From IMG/VR virus record IMGVR_UViG_3300020202_000001, positions 124,001 through 188,000 of that record: DNA of 64,000 nucleotides; one strand, written 5' to 3'. Made by a program: the position numbers and the translations under genes. Numbering within the stretch: the first letter of the stretch is position 1; every line of letters starts with the position of its first letter. This document shows positions 49,701-57,006 of the stretch, in pieces. The notes under the pieces are model-generated. The model made no database searches, was not told the DNA's origin, and saw only the letters and a program-made list of their open reading frames with translations. The DNA comes from a virus.

Positions 49701-50174
49701 CAGCGGTCGAAGGACCCCCGCTGGATCTGCTCGTGCTTCGGGGCGTTCCGCCGGTTCCCGCAGACCGACGACTTCTCGCTGCAGGGCGAGTTCGAGCGGC
49801 AGGCGATGAACTTCGGGATTCAGTCGGGCATCGCCTCGGCCATGGACCGGGCGCTGGCCTACATGGAGGACTATCGCAACAACACGATCGGGGACCCGGA
49901 CTTCTTCAAGTTCGCCCTCCAGATCCACGACGCCGTCCTGCTGCACGTCCCCTACGCCAACGTCGAGCGGGTCGTCGAGGACGTGCTGCCGTACAACCTG
50001 ACCAAGCGGGTCGAGATCTACCCGACCACGCTCGACGGGGTGCCCACCGGCGAGGGTCCGTACCACCTGGGCATCGACACCGAGATCTTCGACCACTGGG
50101 GCGAGCCGCTCACGCCGAACTTCTGCGAGGAGCACGGCATCCCCCTCAAGTACGCCAAAGGAAAGGCAGCGTGA
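46701..50174 (+). CDS. UDG-fold / 3'-5' exonuclease / family A DNA polymerase fusion
   Basis: A 1157-aa protein. Residues ~130-300 form a uracil-DNA-glycosylase-like domain (VMVLGKMPGKTEVQEGRN, then a late HPAAVVR). Residues ~345-570 form a DnaQ-like proofreading exonuclease (FDAEW, HFGVADLEW, YDADATL). The polymerase domain has motif A (VEADFIGAELYLM, ~875), motif B (RIAAKNVIFGVAYGRQ, ~940-958) and motif C (QIHDAVLLHV, ~1074). Motif C has HDA where most family A enzymes have HDE, so one acidic residue is missing. The UDG-exo-Pol order is known from SPO1-type phage polymerases. It is the replicative polymerase, co-located with helicase, primase and dTMP-supply genes. Upstream in-frame GTG and TTG codons make the exact start uncertain. 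Confidence 0.88.
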   Translation: MQTVKKRRKIITDLDADAKKAEARAAHKEIGGSGLYPLDAPGMPLPGPDFMEHARNLGDLSDFKKVKVEGQGKKKTDTVLDSIGDKLVELHRRALREPGFTMPIQTKPGMRKSVPFVPGHIWGQYMKEYEAGDRIAVDGPRPADVMVLGKMPGKTEVQEGRNMVGESGKLLIDVIREHHIKGSPNWYVTNVLKFQPPDSSGTIKAPWLKDCMPLLHQELRIVRPKYILCLGADASKALLGPKYGVDYMDGRVMELEYPVHMEATDDPDKVLMHKALVMTVVHPAAVVRAPEQRRRLERGMARFAMLQNGIRFDKEEVDIDHRTIRTLEQLQALLHEIDHDPYKKDDWISFDAEWNGEHPQNKGSYVRTMQLAWRPKHAAAIIWSDTTGKFVFCDEDGKPAKKRAIKLLNEWFATKRITMHFGVADLEWMQFIGLTELAKRYRVPLYDKFFGEFEKPQRKKLRKMGFAPGDLVPAWVRTHFEGGHDTGLAGHAIEETAQLGLEVLAMRYTTCPRYDIPLHNWKEAFCKEKGYKAKDLEGYGPCPDEIIVPYGCYDADATLRLMYEQLPLIDNDYEGNCCRESFWESMLTVGPILEMHCTGIPVDRKRIDFLTAAFMKARAEQEEKIRKWARWPEFNIRSVTQVREFLFGEKYNGKKTPTGDIVSVRPRKGVDGAKHTAKSLYLEPILDTSKPPKAWFDIKDKGLEHEHTPGTGKTILGVLAQENQEQSEYVQWIRDYRFLDQVLKSVLRPPVVDKDGEVVRDETAEAASSIDASTGQEASPYSFGRDNLGGVVYDAGLAAVICGDGRVRTHLYPTTETKRWRSARPNLQNMSKRRDPDYTRLLGGTKNEKGKWVGGDYKYKLRSLLHAIPGHVLVEADFIGAELYLMAVMSGDPTMIEHATRNQLPEDDPLYYDIHSNVAVLAFNLKCEPTKKGLESIGKVSLRIAAKNVIFGVAYGRQAKAIALQCKEEGNPITVQQAQIIIDIVFQLYPGLKPFFTEAQQRSKDPRWICSCFGAFRRFPQTDDFSLQGEFERQAMNFGIQSGIASAMDRALAYMEDYRNNTIGDPDFFKFALQIHDAVLLHVPYANVERVVEDVLPYNLTKRVEIYPTTLDGVPTGEGPYHLGIDTEIFDHWGEPLTPNFCEEHGIPLKYAKGKAA

Positions 50175-50905
50175 TGAACCGAGAGACCATCTCATTCCCG
50201 CCCCTGTCGCCGCGACTGTTGGAACGGCTCAAAGGAGCCTTCATCGTCGTGGACGGCATGAACGGGTCCGGCAAGACGACCGTCTCGACCCTGCTCGTAG
50301 ACGTCATCCGCGACGCGCGGCGGCGGGCGGACCCGTCGTGCGACAACGTGACCTACCCGGACTGGGTCGCCCACTTCCGAGAGCCGGGCGGCACCGCGTA
50401 CGGCGAGAAGCTCCGCGAGCTGCTGATCGCCCCCGGCGTGGGGGACGTGTGCCCGGAGACCCAGGCCCTGATGTTCATGGCCGCCCGGGCGCAACTCGTG
50501 CGGGAGAAGACCCACCCGCTGCGTCGCGCCGGCTTCACCGTCGTGTGCGACCGCTGGGCCTCGACGACGTTCGCCTACCAGGGCGGGGGCGGCGGGATGG
50601 ACTACATCGTGATCGACGACATCTACGACGCGGCCGTGCCGGACGACCTACGGCCGGACCTCGTCCTGATCCTCGACGTCCCCGTCGAGTCGGCGGTGAA
50701 GCGGCTGCAGGCCGCCGACCCGACCAACAACCGGTGGCGGGAGATGTCCGAGTCGTTCTACCGCAACGTCCGCACGGGGTACGCCAAGTGGCAGGACATG
50801 TACCCGGCCGTGACCCGGGTCGTGGACGCCAACGCGAGGCTCCAGACGGTCCTCGACCGGGTCGTCGAGGCCGCCGAGGAGTTCTTCCAACCGAAGGAGC
50901 TGTGA
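50174..50905 (+). CDS. tmk: Thymidylate kinase
   Basis: Start shares bases with the polymerase stop (TGATG). Residues 28-37 are the P-loop DGMNGSGKTT. REPGGTAYGEKL at ~70 matches the substrate-binding region, CDRWASTTFAYQG at ~119-131 is the DR-motif and Y-Q-G is typical, and VLILDVPVESAVKRL follows. It phosphorylates dTMP to dTDP. With the dCTP-deaminase-like enzyme (21754) and ThyX (61658) it completes a phage dTTP supply route. The 243-aa length is slightly above the bacterial ~210. Confidence 0.9.
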   Translation: MNRETISFPPLSPRLLERLKGAFIVVDGMNGSGKTTVSTLLVDVIRDARRRADPSCDNVTYPDWVAHFREPGGTAYGEKLRELLIAPGVGDVCPETQALMFMAARAQLVREKTHPLRRAGFTVVCDRWASTTFAYQGGGGGMDYIVIDDIYDAAVPDDLRPDLVLILDVPVESAVKRLQAADPTNNRWREMSESFYRNVRTGYAKWQDMYPAVTRVVDANARLQTVLDRVVEAAEEFFQPKEL

Positions 50906-50936
50906 CCCCCCGTTAGGGTGGTATCCGGCTCGCCTT

Positions 50937-50945
50937 CTGCTACAA
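50937..50945 (+). promoter_or_regulatory. Extended -10 promoter candidate
   Basis: TGCTACAAT at 50937-50945 is an extended -10 (TGn followed by TACAAT). No good -35 lies 17 bp upstream. A CCCCCC-GTTA-GGG inverted repeat lies just upstream (50906-50918). It points at the gene at 51018. Confidence 0.5.
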
Positions 50946-51017
50946 TGCGACCACTCAATCCGGGTCCCCGAAGGTTCCCCAGTGGTCGAGAGAAACCAGT
51001 TCTAGGAGACAGATCCC

Positions 51018-53171
51018 ATGGCTCGAAACCGAGGCCTCAAGCCCCGCTCCAGCGGGCAGTACGACAACCGTTCCCACGGCCGGCGCGAGGGCGGCGGCCC
51101 GCCGGACGACCGGACGATCAACACCCAGGTGGCCCGCGTGAACCTGGTGCGTGCGCGGTGGAAGGAGGGGCCGCTGATCGCCCGCCCGTGGCCGGCGCTG
51201 GGGTACGAGGACCCGACGCAGCTCGTGCCGGGCCGCAAGCACATCGACAGCCACGGCCAGAACCACTGGATCGTGCGTGCCCCGGTGGCGAAGTACATCG
51301 GCATCCACGAGCACTTCACCTTCATCCTCTACAAGCCGTGGGAGGTGGAGACGAACCCGGAGGTCAAGAAGAACAACCCGTACCTCGTGCTCTACCGCGC
51401 GGCGAAGGCGGCCCTCAAGGCCGGCAACTTCGGCCCCGGGCGGAAGTGGGACGCGGACTGGAACAAGCTGATGCCGACGATCGGCGGCGACGACACGGGC
51501 GGTGCCCCGATGTCCAACCCGAACGCGGTCGGCTTCTTCCAGGGCGAGATCTACGCCAACGGCGACAAGGACTACATCGGCAACGACCGCACCCTGCCGC
51601 TCGGCGCGGCGGACGGCGACGACCTGCAGGTGGTCCAGATCGCCGGGGCCGCGTTCGACCGGCTGCTCGATCTGCTCGACACGCCCAAGCCGGACGCGGA
51701 GGGTGACGAGGAGAAGGAGCCCTGGAAGTTCTTCAAGTTCGGCGACCCGACCGGCGTCCCGCAGGAGGACGGCAGCGTCGAGGGCGGCAAGTTCATCTAC
51801 GTCTTCAACCCCAAGCGGGCGAAGGTGAAGGACGGCGACAAGGGCAAGATCGTCACCGTGGGCGGGCAGAGCTTCATGCTCAGCCGGTCCAGCTGGGAGG
51901 GCAAGATCAGCCAGACCCAGGGGTACGAGACGGCCCTGGCCAGCGTGTTCAAGAGCGAGGACGGGACGAAGTTCACGCCCGACCTCGACAACGACCGGGC
52001 CGAGCGCGTCCGCGACACGTTCCAGTTCTGGTGGGACGACGAGGAGAGCGGGCAGAAGGGCCTGCTCAAGGTCCCCTCGATCGAGGAGCAGTGCGTGCTG
52101 ATCGCCCGCGCGTTCCAGGACGTCCCCAAGCTGCTGACGTATGCCTGGGGCGACCACGACGAGTTCCTGTCCGGCGAGGTGCAGGACATCCTCAAGCAGA
52201 AGCGCACGGCGGCCATGCCGGGCGACGACGACGAGCGTGACGCCGCCCGCGGCGACGACGACGACGATGACGTGGAGGGCGACGACGACGACGACGCGCC
52301 GAAGGCGGGCAAGAAGGTCCGCACCGACCCCACGCAGAAGACCGGCAAGAAGAAGCCGGCCGACGACGAGGACGACGACACGGACGGCGACGACGATGAC
52401 GACGCCGACGAGAAGCCGGCCGCCGGCAAGAAGGGCGACAAGAAGAAGCCCGCCAAGAAGGACGATGACGAGGACGACGACGCCGACGACGACACGGACG
52501 CGGAGAACGCGGACGATGACGACGCCGGCGACGACGACGATGACGCCGACGACACGGACGACACCGGCGACGACGAGGACGAGGCCGAGGGCGAAGCCGA
52601 GGCGGGCGACGACGACGATGACGCCGACGACTCGGACGACGACGAGGCCGGTGACGATGACGACGACACCGACGAGGACGCTGGCGACGACGACGACGCT
52701 GACGACACCGACGACGATGACGCCGGTGACGACGACGACGACGACGCGGACGCGCCCAAGCCCGGCAAGAAGGGCGACAAGAAGCCGGCGGGCAAGGCCG
52801 ACAAGAAGCCGGCCGGCAAGAAGGACGACGACGACGAGAACGCCGGCTACTTCGCCGAGGGCGACGACGACAAGAAGCCCGCGGGCAAGAAGGGCGACAA
52901 GAAGCCGGCCGCGAAGAAGGACGACGACGACGACGCGGACGATGACGACGCCGGCGACGACGCCGACGACGACAAGACCGCGTCGATGAAGAAGTCCACG
53001 GACGCCGCCCGCGACCGCGCGGGCAAGCGTGCCAACCTGCCGCCCGACAAGAAGGGCGACGGGAAGAAGCCCGCCGCCGACAAGAAGCCGGCCGACAAGC
53101 CGGCGGACAAGAAGGCGGACAAGAAGCCGGCGGATAAGCCCGCCGCCGGCAAGACCGGCAAGAAGAAGTAG
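51018..53171 (+). CDS. Protein with large acidic/basic low-complexity tail; possible SSB
   Basis: 717 aa. Residues 1-390 are an ordinary folded domain (starts MARNRGLKPRSSGQYDNR; WIVRAPVAKYIGIHEHFTFI). The last ~320 residues are runs of Asp (GAC/GAT codons) alternating with Lys/Pro/Ala blocks such as KPAGKKGDKKPA. Replication ssDNA-binding proteins end in acidic tails, and this gene lies between tmk and a UvsX-like recombinase, so an SSB role is plausible but unproven. The tail is one of the most extreme low-complexity stretches in the window and could also buffer divalent cations or bind partner proteins. Confidence 0.6.
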   Translation: MARNRGLKPRSSGQYDNRSHGRREGGGPPDDRTINTQVARVNLVRARWKEGPLIARPWPALGYEDPTQLVPGRKHIDSHGQNHWIVRAPVAKYIGIHEHFTFILYKPWEVETNPEVKKNNPYLVLYRAAKAALKAGNFGPGRKWDADWNKLMPTIGGDDTGGAPMSNPNAVGFFQGEIYANGDKDYIGNDRTLPLGAADGDDLQVVQIAGAAFDRLLDLLDTPKPDAEGDEEKEPWKFFKFGDPTGVPQEDGSVEGGKFIYVFNPKRAKVKDGDKGKIVTVGGQSFMLSRSSWEGKISQTQGYETALASVFKSEDGTKFTPDLDNDRAERVRDTFQFWWDDEESGQKGLLKVPSIEEQCVLIARAFQDVPKLLTYAWGDHDEFLSGEVQDILKQKRTAAMPGDDDERDAARGDDDDDDVEGDDDDDAPKAGKKVRTDPTQKTGKKKPADDEDDDTDGDDDDDADEKPAAGKKGDKKKPAKKDDDEDDDADDDTDAENADDDDAGDDDDDADDTDDTGDDEDEAEGEAEAGDDDDDADDSDDDEAGDDDDDTDEDAGDDDDADDTDDDDAGDDDDDDADAPKPGKKGDKKPAGKADKKPAGKKDDDDENAGYFAEGDDDKKPAGKKGDKKPAAKKDDDDDADDDDAGDDADDDKTASMKKSTDAARDRAGKRANLPPDKKGDGKKPAADKKPADKPADKKADKKPADKPAAGKTGKKK

Positions 53172-53205
53172 CCCGCCGGCGCTACACCTGATCCGACGCC
53201 CGGAA

Positions 53206-53236
53206 CGGGGGCGGGTGCCACTAGGACCCGCCCCCG
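53206..53236 (+). terminator. GC-rich stem-loop after the acidic-tail gene
   Basis: An 11-bp stem CGGGGGCGGGT/ACCCGCCCCCG with a 9-base loop, 35 bp after the stop. No U-tract follows, so terminator activity is uncertain. Confidence 0.4.
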
Positions 53237-53266
53237 CTCCTGCGTACACCCCTGAGGAACCTCGAC

Positions 53267-54802
53267 ATGCCGAAACAGGAACGCAAGGCACGGAAGCCGG
53301 TCCCCGTCGCGAAGCGACAGCCCCGCGACGAGGACGACGGCGAGGAGACGAAGGCCGCGAAGCCGGCCGCCAAGCCGGCAGCCTCGGAGAAGGCCACCGG
53401 GTCCGCCCCCGGCACGCTCAAGCGCCGCTTGAAGCCCCGGGAGGACCCCACCGGCGCGAGCACCGGTCCGAACGACCGTGTTCACGCCCCGCGGCCCGTC
53501 CACAGCCTCGACAACCGGGACCTCTCCAAGATCCCCAAGAAGGGCAAGCAGCGCCTCGCCGAGTGGCGGGGCCAGAACCACGGCAAGAAGCTCGACAAGT
53601 ACATGCAGGGCATGATGAGTGCCTCGCGTCGAAAGTTCGGCCACAACGCCGTGTTCGCGGGGCACACCGACGAGAACATGATCGTCGGCATCCCGTGCCC
53701 GCTCGCCTTCGAGTACCTGCTCTGCCAGGACGTCTTCCCCCTCGGCCTCATCTACCAGATCGTCGGTCTGGCGGGCTCGCTCAAGAGTTCGCTGATCTAC
53801 GAGATCATGCGCTGGTTCCGCAACGCCGGCGGCGGCTCGCACCTTGAGGAGGTGGAGACGAAGTTCTCCCCAGAACTCATGCGGTCGATCGTCGGGTACG
53901 CGGAGGACGAGACGAACGTCATCGTCGACCGGTGCGACTCGGTCGAGGACTGGCAGCGGAAACTGCTCTACAACATCGACCAGCAGAAGGAGCTGCTGAC
54001 CTGGGAGGACAAGGCCAACAAGATCCCGGGTCCGGGTCGAACGGTGCCCATCTGCTTCGCGGTCGACAGCGTCAGCGGCAAGCTGAGCATGGAGACGCAG
54101 GAGAAGGTCAACGACCAGGGCTTCCACGGCCGGTCGTTCCCGATCGAGGCGATGAGCATCACCGGGTTCATGAAGACCGTGCCCCAGATGATCGACGGGT
54201 GGCCGTTCGCGCTGGTGCTGAACAACCACCTGAAGATGGGCAAGGACGACCAGGGCCACGACGTCCGGCGGATCACCGGCGGCGCGGGCCTGAACTTCCA
54301 GGAGTCGTTCGAGCTGGAGACGAAGGTCCGCAAGTCGAAGATCGAGTGCTCCGAGTGGGAGGGCATCCAGATCGGCATCCGCTGCACGAAGAACTCGTTC
54401 GGCCCCACGCACCGCCGCATCGACGCACGCATGCTGTGGTGGGAGGAGATGAACGAGGAGACGGGCGACTACGACCAGATCACCCGCTGGGACTGGCACT
54501 GGTCCACCGTGCAGCTGCTGACCGGCGAGAACATGCTGAGCGCCATGATCCGGGCTCGGCTGAAGGAAGCCGGCGTCCACGTCGACGCGCCGAAGAAGGC
54601 CGACGTGGAGAACCTCGCGTGGAGCAAGAACCTCGGCATGAAGAAGGAAGACGCCGTGCCGTGGAGCGAACTCGGCGCGATGATCGCCAAGGACACCGTT
54701 CTGTTGAACACCATCAGGCAGTGCCTCGGCATCAAGCGCCGCCCGCTCCTGCAGGGCGACTACCTCCAGCAACTGGAAGGGCTGCGAGAGCAGCTCCCGT
54801 GA
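53267..54802 (+). CDS. UvsX/RecA-like recombinase
   Basis: 511 aa. After a ~110-residue basic, flexible N-terminus, a RecA-fold ATPase appears: GLAGSLKSSL near residue 166 replaces the usual GxxxxGKT, as in T4 UvsX where Phe-Lys-Ser occurs at this point. FAVDSVSGKL near 265 resembles the Walker B strand and its following Ser, and FALVLNNHLKMG follows. It should bind ssDNA and drive strand exchange and recombination-dependent replication. It lies next to the possible SSB and an unknown gene, forming a recombination module. Confidence 0.75.
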   Translation: MPKQERKARKPVPVAKRQPRDEDDGEETKAAKPAAKPAASEKATGSAPGTLKRRLKPREDPTGASTGPNDRVHAPRPVHSLDNRDLSKIPKKGKQRLAEWRGQNHGKKLDKYMQGMMSASRRKFGHNAVFAGHTDENMIVGIPCPLAFEYLLCQDVFPLGLIYQIVGLAGSLKSSLIYEIMRWFRNAGGGSHLEEVETKFSPELMRSIVGYAEDETNVIVDRCDSVEDWQRKLLYNIDQQKELLTWEDKANKIPGPGRTVPICFAVDSVSGKLSMETQEKVNDQGFHGRSFPIEAMSITGFMKTVPQMIDGWPFALVLNNHLKMGKDDQGHDVRRITGGAGLNFQESFELETKVRKSKIECSEWEGIQIGIRCTKNSFGPTHRRIDARMLWWEEMNEETGDYDQITRWDWHWSTVQLLTGENMLSAMIRARLKEAGVHVDAPKKADVENLAWSKNLGMKKEDAVPWSELGAMIAKDTVLLNTIRQCLGIKRRPLLQGDYLQQLEGLREQLP

Positions 54803-54806
54803 CACG

Positions 54807-55220
54807 ATGACCCTTCCCGCAAAGCCCGCCTCGGCGGGCACCAGGACATCCACACTCCCCGAGCTGCCGGTCGTGCCGGCGGTTCGGGGAGAGGTGTTCC
54901 CGGACGGCTTCAAACCCCTCGACGACGTCATCACGCTCGAACGGACGATCACTGTCTCGAAACGGATCAAGGTCGTCGGTAAGCTGACCACGAAGGGCGG
55001 CAACGCGGCGATCAAGGTCGAGCCCTGGTCGACCGACCGGCACCGCCGGATCGCCGACGACGCCGTGCCGTTCGACGACCTCGACGCCACCGTGGTCGCG
55101 ATGAACTTCCTCAAGTCCTGGCTGAAGACGGAGGGCGAGCGGCTGGTGATCGCCGAGGCCCCCGCCGTGAAGGAACCGCCCGAGCGGCGGCCCGATGACG
55201 ACGATGACGACGGCGAATAA
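54807..55220 (+). CDS. Hypothetical protein with acidic tail, 137 aa
   Basis: Starts 4 bp after the recombinase stop. The N-terminal ~100 residues look folded (LDDVITLERTITVSKRIKVV, then ATVVAMNFLKSWLKTEGERL). The last ~15 residues are acidic. Its position behind the recombinase suggests an accessory role such as a loader or mediator, but no family is recognised. Confidence 0.62.
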   Translation: MTLPAKPASAGTRTSTLPELPVVPAVRGEVFPDGFKPLDDVITLERTITVSKRIKVVGKLTTKGGNAAIKVEPWSTDRHRRIADDAVPFDDLDATVVAMNFLKSWLKTEGERLVIAEAPAVKEPPERRPDDDDDDGE

Positions 55221-55247
55221 CCCACGCGTTCGGACACCCGACACATC

Positions 55248-55895
55248 ATGAGCGACGACGCACCACGCAAGAACTGGTTCAGCGAGCGGATGAAGGGGCA
55301 GAACGCCCAAGGCCGCCTGGACCACGAGCTGTTGCAGTTCGAGGCCGAGCGGCTGAAGTGGCTGCTCCAGCGATTCGGGCTGAAGAAACGGATGCACCAG
55401 GTGATCCGCCGCTACCACGCGGACACCGGCCGTTCGGAGCTTCGGTTCGAGGCGTTCAACGAAGTGTTCCCCACCTTCCCCTTCCTGATCGGGTGCACGA
55501 AGCTCCAGGGCGTACCGATGCCCGGCCGCGTGTCCAAGAGCGGGCAGCAGAAGGTGACGCCGGTCGACTACCACATCTACCTCGACCCGGCCTCGACCGA
55601 GCCGGCGCGGTTCAAGAACTTCACGAAGGTCCCGTTCGTCGGGGCCTACAAGGACTTCTACGCCGCGTCGGCCGGTCGGGCCAACGGTCGGAAGGTGGCA
55701 CTGATCTTCCCGCGCAAGGGGTTCCTGCACGGGATGGTCATGCACAACGACTCCTCCGAGCAGTTCTGGACGGAGGGACTGTCGTGGGTGTACAAGGTGC
55801 CCGGGACGGAGAACCGCCTGTACGTCCAGCCCCTGTCGGCCCTCGTGGAGGCGATCTACGAGGGAGGCAGGGGGTGGCGTCCGCCCGGGGAGTAG
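55248..55895 (+). CDS. Hypothetical protein, 215 aa
   Basis: Starts 27 bp after the preceding stop. The body contains QFEAERLKWLLQRFGLKKRM and later DYHIYLDPASTEPARFKNFT. It is basic with many aromatic residues and could be a DNA-binding or nuclease-like protein, but no catalytic motif is recognised. The stop is directly followed by a copy of the dispersed palindrome. Confidence 0.64.
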   Translation: MSDDAPRKNWFSERMKGQNAQGRLDHELLQFEAERLKWLLQRFGLKKRMHQVIRRYHADTGRSELRFEAFNEVFPTFPFLIGCTKLQGVPMPGRVSKSGQQKVTPVDYHIYLDPASTEPARFKNFTKVPFVGAYKDFYAASAGRANGRKVALIFPRKGFLHGMVMHNDSSEQFWTEGLSWVYKVPGTENRLYVQPLSALVEAIYEGGRGWRPPGE

Positions 55896-55896
55896 A

Positions 55897-55915
55897 TCTC
55901 AAAACCGGTTTTTAG
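55897..55915 (-). repeat. Dispersed palindrome, copy 9
   Basis: TCTCAAAACCGGTTTTTAG, reverse orientation with an intact core and two changed end bases. It begins 1 bp after the stop at 55895 and sits 6 bp upstream of a promoter -35 element at 55922. Confidence 0.75.
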
Positions 55916-55921
55916 ATCCCC

Positions 55922-55950
55922 TAGACATTCCCCCTGACGGGGGATAGACT
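55922..55950 (+). promoter_or_regulatory. Sigma70-like promoter with C5/G5 palindrome in spacer
   Basis: TAGACA (55922-55927), 17-bp spacer, TAGACT (55945-55950). CCCCC-TGAC-GGGGG (55930-55943) fills the spacer. A dispersed palindrome ends 6 bp before the -35. It leads to the ParB-like gene at 56009. Confidence 0.6.
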
Positions 55951-56008
55951 CCGGCCACGTCGCCGGAACGACTGAACACCACTCACAGAAGAAGGAGACC
56001 CCAAGACC

Positions 56009-56902
56009 ATGAGCAAGAACGAATCCACGCTTCTCCCCGAAGAGCAGAAGCGCGCGGCGATCTACGAAGAGATGTCCCCGGCCCTCAAGAAGGTCGCGGA
56101 CGACTTCCGCAAGAAGGAGGCCGTCGCCTCCAAGGGCAACCTCACCCTCCGCTACGACATGGGCGTGAAGGTGAAGCAGGTGATCGAGGAGGAGGCCGAG
56201 TACGGCGCGAACGCCGTCAAGCAGCTCGCCGCCTTCCTCGGCCGCTCGGAGACGGACCTGTACGACCTGCGGAACGTCGTGACCACCTACGACAAGGACG
56301 AGATCATCGCCCTGTCGGAGCGCGAGATGGCCAACGGCGGGCACATCACGATGGGCCACGTCATGGCCATCGTCCGCGTGAAGAAGCAGGCCGACCGGAA
56401 GAAGCTGTGGGACCGCGTGTTCGCCGAGTCCCTCACCGTGGGCCAGCTCGCCGGCGAGGTGTCGGCCGGGTACGAGAAGGCCAACAAGCGCTCGGGCGGC
56501 CGCAAGCCGTCCAAGCCGACGAGCCCCGTGGCGGGCATCGCCCAGATCGCGGAGCGGACGCAGGAGCTGAACAACCGCTTCGAGGGCTGGGACGAGACCG
56601 TGTTCACGGCCATCGCCGACCTCCCCCCGGACAAGATCGACAAGATCGTCCTGGAGAAGGCCGAGAAGGCCAGCGCGGAGCTGCACAAGCTGGAGGAGAA
56701 CCTCACCCAGTACGTCGGCAAGTACGACAAGGGCGTCGAGCACATCCGCAAGGTCGTGGCGGCGAAGGCGAAGGAAGAGGCCGACGCCAAGGCCGAGCAC
56801 AAGAAGGAAGAGAAGCAGCTCGAAGGCAAGGGCGCGAAGAAGGCAGTCGGCAAGAAGGCCGACGCGAAGGCCGGCAAGAGCCGCCGGCCCGCTGCCGCCT
56901 AA
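56009..56902 (+). CDS. ParB-like helix-turn-helix DNA-binding protein
   Basis: A 297-aa protein. Residues ~70-95 (GANAVKQLAAFLGRSETDLY) read as a helix-turn-helix. Residues ~110-150 (GHITMGHVMAIVRVKKQADR, then WDRVFAESLTVGQLAG) match the helix pattern that follows the HTH in ParB/KorB proteins (I-x-x-G-H-A/V-x-A-I, then L-S/T-V-x-x-L). The N-terminal nuclease-like domain of true ParB is not seen. The C-terminus is Lys/Ala/Glu-rich. It may bind a palindromic site; the dispersed palindrome and the C5/G5 repeats both lie just upstream of its own start, so autoregulation is possible. Identity is moderate. Confidence 0.55.
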   Translation: MSKNESTLLPEEQKRAAIYEEMSPALKKVADDFRKKEAVASKGNLTLRYDMGVKVKQVIEEEAEYGANAVKQLAAFLGRSETDLYDLRNVVTTYDKDEIIALSEREMANGGHITMGHVMAIVRVKKQADRKKLWDRVFAESLTVGQLAGEVSAGYEKANKRSGGRKPSKPTSPVAGIAQIAERTQELNNRFEGWDETVFTAIADLPPDKIDKIVLEKAEKASAELHKLEENLTQYVGKYDKGVEHIRKVVAAKAKEEADAKAEHKKEEKQLEGKGAKKAVGKKADAKAGKSRRPAAA

Positions 56903-56943
56903 GCGCTCCCGCCTGAGAGCGGCGACGGTTGTCTGACGACGTG

Positions 56944-56988
56944 ACGCCCCGGGCGGTTTGCGGAGAGTACCGCGGCCGCCCGGGGCGT
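56944..56988 (+). terminator. Long hairpin terminator
   Basis: A 13-bp stem ACGCCCCGGGCGG with its complement. The loop contains a small GCGG/CCGC hairpin, and TCTCTTT follows. It lies 42 bp after the stop at 56902 and just before the glycosyltransferase gene at 57007. Confidence 0.8.
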
Positions 56989-57006
56989 TCTCTTTGGGCT
57001 TTAGCT

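Noticed and set aside
46287-50195. A 1302-codon open frame on the minus strand opposite the polymerase gene
   Set aside because: It is an artefact of high GC with few stop codons: composition is His/Arg/Leu/Val-rich without domain motifs, while the plus strand encodes a clear polymerase with family motifs.
52200-53171. Tandem repeat or CRISPR-like array
   Set aside because: The GAC/GAT periodicity is codon-level low complexity within a gene; no repeat-spacer architecture is present here or elsewhere in the window.
50955-53291. A 778-codon minus-strand frame, very Val/Leu-rich
   Set aside because: It mirrors the GAC/GAT acidic repeats of the plus-strand gene (GTC = Val on the opposite strand) and has no independent support.
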